A stretch of DNA of 64,000 bases from an uncultured Planctomycetota bacterium. GTDB lineage: Bacteria; Planctomycetota; Phycisphaerae; UBA1845; Fen-1342. The position numbers and the translations under genes are program-made. Shown piece by piece: positions 59,905 through 64,000 of this stretch (position 1 is the first letter of the stretch; each line of letters begins with the position of its first letter). Location: the NCBI GenBank assembly GCA_900696525.1, contig CAADGL010000012.1, positions 1-64,000 on the forward strand. Reading direction: 5' to 3'. Under the pieces are notes generated by a model. That model was given only the letters and a program-made list of their open reading frames with translations, did not search any database and was not told where the DNA came from.

Positions 59905-61401
59905 TCAGACGCGCGGCCGCTCCGGCGGCGCCGCCCGGCCCGCGAATCGCCGCAGCAGCGGGCGCACCCGCGCGCTCAGCAGCCGTCGCGTCTGCTCCGC
60001 CGCCAGCCCGGTGTAGCGCCGCGGGTCGAGCGCCCGGTCCCAGCGCACCCTCGCAAACGCCGGGTCGCCGCGCAGCCGCTCCAGCAGGTCGTTGGGCCGG
60101 CCGTGACGTTTGATCTGCTCGGCGGCGGCCTGGCTGTGCCGACGGAGACGCTCGTGCAGCTCCTGGCGGTCGCCGCCGGCCGCAACGGCCTGCATGAGCA
60201 CCTGCTCGGTGGCGATGAAGGGCAGCTCGGCGCGCACGCGGGCGTCGATCACGGCGGGGTAGACGACGAGGCCGGAGAAGACCGTGTGCATGATGGCGCA
60301 CAGCGCGTCGGCGGCCAGGAACGCCTCGGGAATGACGAGACGCTTGTTGCTGGAGTCGTCGAGCGTGCGCTCCAGCATCTGGGCGGCGTGCGTCATCAAC
60401 GGCGAGCTCGCCAGCGAGACAAGGTAGCGCGCCAGCCCGGTCGCCCGCTCGCACAACGCCGGGTTGCGCTTGTAGGGCATGGCGGAGCTGCCGACCTGCT
60501 CGGCCTCAAAGGGCTCGTCCATTTCGCGCAGCATCGACAGCAGCCGCACGTCGTTGCACGCCTTGTGCAGGCTCGCCGCCAAGCCGGCCAGCGCGCTGAT
60601 GATCTCGGCATCCACGCGCCGCGAGTAGGTCTGGCCGCAGACCGGGTAGCAGTCCCGAAAGCCCAGCCTGGCCGCGAAACGGCGCTCCAGCCGCCGGACC
60701 TTGGCCGGGCCGCCCAGCAGCTTCAGAAACGAGTCCTGCGTGCCCGTGGCCCCGCGCAGCCCGCGGCACTTCAGCCCGGCCCACAGCTCCGCCACGCGCT
60801 CCAGGTCGTCCGCCACGTCGGCCAGCCACAGCGCGGCACGCTTTCCCACAGTCGTGAGCTGCGCCGGCTGAAGGTGCGTAAAGCCCAGACAAGGCCGGTC
60901 GGCGTGCGCCGCACAGAAGTCCTCCAGCGCCGCCGCCACCGCCGCCAGCCGCCCGACCAGCAGCTCCAGCGCGTCGCGCATGAGCATCAGGTCCGCGTTG
61001 TCGACGATGTCCATGCTCGTCGCGCCGAGGTGCAGGATGCCCCGCGCCTGCGGCGCCGCATCGGCGAACGCGTGGATGTGCGCCATCACGTCGTGCCGCG
61101 TCCGCCGCTCGTGCTCCGCCGCGGCCCCGAAGTCGATGTCGTCCGCGGCGCTGCGCAGGGCGGCGATCTGGGCAGCGGAGATGGGCAGGCCCAGCTCGCG
61201 CTGGGCCTCGGCCAGCGCGATCCAGATGCGCCGCCAGACCCCGTAGCGGTTGTGCGCGCTCCAGATGCGCAGCATCGCCGGCGTGGCGTAGCGCGTGGCG
61301 AGCGGGTGCTCGAACACGGGCAGGTGGCCCGCCGGGGGCGGCTGCGCTGCTTGCGTGCGAAGACGCTTGCGATGACGAGTCGAGCGGGCAGGCTTGGGCA
61401 T
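59905..61401 (-). CDS. purB: Adenylosuccinate lyase
   Basis: A 498-residue fumarase-superfamily enzyme that acts twice in purine synthesis, on SAICAR and adenylosuccinate. HDVMAHIHAFAD contains a catalytic His region and HLGATSMDIVDNADLMLMR the substrate-binding loop. GFTHLQPAQLTTVGKRA supplies the second His. The signature SSAMPYKRNPALCE carries the catalytic Ser. The longer length and the TRHDVMAHIHAF pattern group it with the eukaryote-like branch rather than with B. subtilis PurB. It lies 6 bp after the PLP enzyme gene. Confidence 0.95.
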   Translation of the reverse strand: MPKPARSTRHRKRLRTQAAQPPPAGHLPVFEHPLATRYATPAMLRIWSAHNRYGVWRRIWIALAEAQRELGLPISAAQIAALRSAADDIDFGAAAEHERRTRHDVMAHIHAFADAAPQARGILHLGATSMDIVDNADLMLMRDALELLVGRLAAVAAALEDFCAAHADRPCLGFTHLQPAQLTTVGKRAALWLADVADDLERVAELWAGLKCRGLRGATGTQDSFLKLLGGPAKVRRLERRFAARLGFRDCYPVCGQTYSRRVDAEIISALAGLAASLHKACNDVRLLSMLREMDEPFEAEQVGSSAMPYKRNPALCERATGLARYLVSLASSPLMTHAAQMLERTLDDSSNKRLVIPEAFLAADALCAIMHTVFSGLVVYPAVIDARVRAELPFIATEQVLMQAVAAGGDRQELHERLRRHSQAAAEQIKRHGRPNDLLERLRGDPAFARVRWDRALDPRRYTGLAAEQTRRLLSARVRPLLRRFAGRAAPPERPRV

Positions 61402-61407
61402 GTGGCC

Positions 61408-62595
61408 TTAGTCCTCGAGCGCCTGGCGCAGATCGGCCAGCAGGTCCTCGGTCGATTCGAGCCCGACGTGCAGCCGGATCAGCCAGCGTTTCGGCTCGTC
61501 GGGAGCCGAGAAGAACGTCCCGCCGATGGCGAGGCTCTCGTGCCCGCCCCAGCTCACGCCGGCGCGGAAGAGGCGCAGGCGGTCGAGCACGCGGGCGGTG
61601 GCCTCGCGCGACTGGTCGTGCAGCGCGAAACTGAACAGGCTCGAGCAGCCGCGCATCTGCCGCCGCGCCAACTCGTGGCCGGGGTGGCGCTCCAGCCCCG
61701 GGTGGTTGACGACGGCGACGCGCCCATGCGCCGCCAGCATGCGCGCGACCGCGAGTGCCGAGCGCTGGTGATACTCCATCCGCATCGGCAACGTGCGCAG
61801 ACCGCGCAGCATCAGCCAGGCGGCGAAGGGATCGAGCGTGGCGCCGGCGTACTCGACTTCCTCCTGGACGCGAGCGTGCAGTTCGCCGTCGTCGCGCCCA
61901 ACCACGAACCCGGCGACAACGTCGCTATGTCCGTTGAGATACTTCGTGGCGCTGTGCGTCACCAGATCGACGCCCAGCTCCAGCGGGCGCTGGAAGTAGG
62001 GCGTGGCCCACGAGTTGTCGAACGCGGTGACGATGCCGCGCCCGCGCGCCCCCGCGACGACAGCCCGGATGTCCACAATCTCGAAATGCCCGCTGGTCGG
62101 GCTCTCGAAATAGATCAGCCGCGTCTGCGGCCGGCACGCGCCGAGCAGCGCTCCCGCCTCGCTCGTCGTCAGGAACGTCGCCTCGATCCCGAAGCGCGCC
62201 AACTGCCGCAGGTAGGTCTGCGTCGGTCCGTAGACGTGCGCCTGGGCCACGACGTGGTCGCCCGCCTTCAGCACGGCCCGCAGCGCCGCGCTGATCGCCC
62301 CCATGCCCGACCCAAACCCGTAAGCCCACGTCCCACCCTCCAGCCGCGCCAGCTTCGCCTCCAGCATCGCCGTCGTCGGGTTCCCCACGCGCGTGTAGTC
62401 GTAATGCGGCCCGTCCCCCCGCCGCCTGTTCCAGAACGCCTCCGCGTCCGGGTAGATGAACGTCGAGGTCTGGTAGATCGGCGGCGCCGCGGCCCCCTGC
62501 TGCTCCGCCGGGTCCTCGGCGTAGTGCGTGCAAAGCGTCTCGAAGCCGCAATTCGGCAACGGGTCGTCATAGACGCGACGCGGCTTGAGCTCCAT
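61408..62595 (-). CDS. Cys/Met metabolism PLP-dependent enzyme (cystathionine gamma-synthase/lyase type)
   Basis: A 395-residue fold-type I enzyme. PPIYQTSTFIYPDAEAFW and YDYTRVGNPTTAMLEAKLARLEGG bind substrate. GFGSGMGAISAAL is the cofactor phosphate loop. The PLP lysine is in THSATKYLNGHSDVVAG, and the Asp holding the pyridine nitrogen in AFDNSWATPYFQRPL. Trans-sulfuration synthases, lyases and methionine gamma-lyase share these motifs, so the exact reaction is undecided. It sits between tsaB and purB in a three-gene operon on the minus strand. Confidence 0.9.
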   Translation of the reverse strand: MELKPRRVYDDPLPNCGFETLCTHYAEDPAEQQGAAAPPIYQTSTFIYPDAEAFWNRRRGDGPHYDYTRVGNPTTAMLEAKLARLEGGTWAYGFGSGMGAISAALRAVLKAGDHVVAQAHVYGPTQTYLRQLARFGIEATFLTTSEAGALLGACRPQTRLIYFESPTSGHFEIVDIRAVVAGARGRGIVTAFDNSWATPYFQRPLELGVDLVTHSATKYLNGHSDVVAGFVVGRDDGELHARVQEEVEYAGATLDPFAAWLMLRGLRTLPMRMEYHQRSALAVARMLAAHGRVAVVNHPGLERHPGHELARRQMRGCSSLFSFALHDQSREATARVLDRLRLFRAGVSWGGHESLAIGGTFFSAPDEPKRWLIRLHVGLESTEDLLADLRQALED

Positions 62596-62651
62596 TCCGG
62601 CACAGTGTCCCCGCCCCGGCGCCCCGGTCAAGCGCCCGCGGCCCGGCGCGC

Positions 62652-63395
62652 TCATGCATCTCCAGCGCCCCCGAACGCTCGCTGCCGCGCCGCGGCGCGG
62701 CGCTGCTCATAGACCTGCTCGCATTCCGGCGGGCGCACGTACAACGGGAGGACCTGCTGGCGTTCGAGGAACCGCCCGGCGACGATCAGCGGCCGCGCGG
62801 CGCCGACAACCTCCTCGGCCAGCGGTCGCCAGTAATCCTCGGGCGCGACCCGCCCGCCGGCCGCAACCACGCGCTCCCGGTGCGGCGCGACGCCCGCCCC
62901 CAGCGCAACGAATGGCGGCGCGATGCCGGCGAGGAACTCCGCCGGTGCGACCGCCGCCGCAGGCGCCAGAGCATCGAGTGCTCCGTCCGGTCTCAGGTTG
63001 AACGCCGCGGCATAAGCCAGCCCGCCGCGGGCATCCAGCATGACCGCGAGACGGCCCGGGCGCGGATTCAACCGCAGCGCGTTGCGCGCGATGACCTCCA
63101 GCGTCGGAACCGCGACGACCCGGCATCCCGCGACGGCCATGAGCATGCGCGCCAGGGCCGCGGAGATCCGCAGCCCGGTGAAGCTCCCGGGCCCCTGCGA
63201 CCAGCAGAGCACGTCCAGCTCGGCCGCGCGGCGGCCGTGCCGGCTCAGCAGCTCCGCGATCAACGGAAACAGCTCCGAGGCGTGCCGGCGCTCAGCCGAC
63301 AACAGGCGCGATTCGAGCAGCCGGTCTCCGCGCCACAGGCAAACGCTGCCGCGTGCGGCCGAGGTCTCTACGCCGAGCAACCATTGCGGTGACAT
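62652..63395 (-). CDS. tsaB: tRNA threonylcarbamoyladenosine biosynthesis protein TsaB
   Basis: A 247-residue ASKHA-fold protein. LLGVETSAARGSVCLW and ASELFPLIAELLSRHG begin it, and WSQGPGSFTGLRISAALARML is the diagnostic TsaB motif. The C-terminal half contains the second lobe (RLAVMLDARGGLAYAAAF). TsaB binds TsaD and TsaE to make the t6A modification of ANN-decoding tRNAs; those genes are not nearby. The ATG at 63395 is the family start. It is the first gene of the tsaB-PLP enzyme-purB run. Confidence 0.94.
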   Translation of the reverse strand: MSPQWLLGVETSAARGSVCLWRGDRLLESRLLSAERRHASELFPLIAELLSRHGRRAAELDVLCWSQGPGSFTGLRISAALARMLMAVAGCRVVAVPTLEVIARNALRLNPRPGRLAVMLDARGGLAYAAAFNLRPDGALDALAPAAAVAPAEFLAGIAPPFVALGAGVAPHRERVVAAGGRVAPEDYWRPLAEEVVGAARPLIVAGRFLERQQVLPLYVRPPECEQVYEQRRAAARQRAFGGAGDA

Positions 63396-63466
63396 TGGAC
63401 GCATTGTAGCCGGAGTGCTTCGCGCCACGCCGTCAACGGCAAGCGGGAATTCGCCACTCGCTGGCG

Positions 63467-63542
63467 CTCGCGGCTCGTAACGCTCGCGGCTCGTAACGCT
63501 CGCGGCTCGTAACGCTCGCGGCTCGTAACGCTCGCGGCTCGT
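63467..63542. repeat. Tandem 16-bp repeat, nearly five copies
   Basis: Unit CTCGCGGCTCGTAACG is repeated perfectly four times (63467-63530) with a 12-bp fifth partial copy. It occupies most of the gap between the DUF1015 gene end and the tsaB start, so it lies upstream of tsaB on the minus strand. No spacers separate the units. Confidence 0.95.
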
Positions 63543-63584
63543 CGGGCGATCGCGTCGGCCGCGCTGTGCGCTTCGGCGGGGGCT

Positions 63585-64000
63585 TCAGGCCGTCAGCGGG
63601 CTCACGACCAAGCCGCTGGCGAGCTTCGGGAAAAAGTACGTGCTCTTCTGCGGCATCAGGTCGCCCGCCGTGCAGACGTCGCCCAGCTCCTTCATCGTCG
63701 TCGGCTGCATCAGGAAGCAGCAGCCACCCGTGTCGCGCGCCTCCTGAACAGCGGCGGAGGCCGACTTCACGTAGTGAATGTCAAGCGCCTGGCCCTTGGT
63801 GTGGCGGCCGATGACCCGGTCGAGCAGCCACGCGTGGAGGAAGGCGAGCCCGAGCCGGCGCCACGCCGCACTGCGCTCCGGGCACACGCCGTCCAGCAGC
63901 GTCTCCTTCCAGGGCCGAAGGACGTAGAAGCCCTCCCCGGCCCCGGGCGCAGCGCTGAACATCCCCACCGCTTGCGGGCCGAATTTCTCAAGCCGAGCCG
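63585..64000 (-). CDS. DUF1015 family protein, C-terminal part
   Basis: The last ~138 residues of a protein that continues beyond the window. Its sequence RLEKFGPQAVGMFS, then RPWKETLLDGVCPERSA, LHAWLLDRVIG, DIHYVKSASAAVQEA, GGCCFLMQPTTMKELGDVCTAGDLMPQKSTYFFPKLASGL is the highly conserved DUF1015 C-terminus. MPQKSTYFFPK is the family hallmark. The function of the family is unknown. The N-terminal two-thirds are missing only because the window ends. Confidence 0.9.
   Translation of the reverse strand, partial: ARLEKFGPQAVGMFSAAPGAGEGFYVLRPWKETLLDGVCPERSAAWRRLGLAFLHAWLLDRVIGRHTKGQALDIHYVKSASAAVQEARDTGGCCFLMQPTTMKELGDVCTAGDLMPQKSTYFFPKLASGLVVSPLTA

Noticed and set aside
63467-63542. CRISPR array
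   Set aside because: The repeats are contiguous 16-bp units with no spacers, and there are no cas genes in the window.

Overview
The window is GC-rich, densely packed bacterial chromosome with many 1-8 bp gene overlaps. Its gene content points to a Planctomycetota-like, diderm, facultatively respiring organism. The evidence is a prepilin-type protein with a Planctomycetota-style DGH motif near its C-terminus, LpxA, a LolA-like carrier, predicted outer-membrane barrel and FG-GAP proteins, a fused CcoN-CcoO oxidase subunit, and dispersed GC-rich repeats of a kind I associate with this phylum. The phylum is inferred from gene content; no rRNA gene is present.

Layout. 0-9 kb: tRNA-Pro, a decayed transposase, a membrane protein with a B12-type radical SAM enzyme, pyrC, a homocysteine methyltransferase, purN (its stop codon lies in a tandem repeat), a putative 24-residue membrane peptide, arfB and cysS. 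9-24 kb: prepilin-like protein, LolA-like protein, ispG, S66 peptidase, dus, an lpxA-glycerate kinase-propeller operon, a GHL10-like lipoprotein, an S9 peptidase and a ribosomal S1-type protein. 24-34 kb: an Rrf2 regulator divergent from a complete cbb3 oxidase operon (ccoNO-Q-P-G, fixH, a SafE-like protein, ccoI, ccoS). 34-47 kb: PhnD-like lipoprotein, glycosyltransferase, STAS protein, tRNA-Leu, scpA, nrfHA, a UbiA-family prenyltransferase, DUF72 and TPR proteins, an RRM RNA-binding protein and a desaturase. 47-64 kb: a large protein joining a GAF-like region, a PPDK-type ATP-grasp, a GPGRWG module and a nucleotidyltransferase, divergent from gdh; then purA-dut-FG-GAP, a LmbE-like deacetylase, a YwaF-like protein with a sarcosine oxidase, an outer-membrane barrel, tsaB-PLP enzyme-purB, and the end of a DUF1015 gene.

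How the genes work together. Three purine genes (purN, purA, purB), pyrC and dut serve nucleotide metabolism but are scattered. The Rrf2/cbb3 cluster carries structural, copper-loading and assembly functions for a high-affinity oxidase, and NrfHA would reduce nitrite to ammonium, so growth at low or fluctuating oxygen is likely. The most unusual locus is the kinase-like/nucleotidyltransferase fusion at 47410-50616. It has the nucleotide-binding half of a PEP-synthase-like enzyme but none of the phosphotransfer His or PEP-binding domains, and it ends in an apparently intact nucleotidyltransferase.
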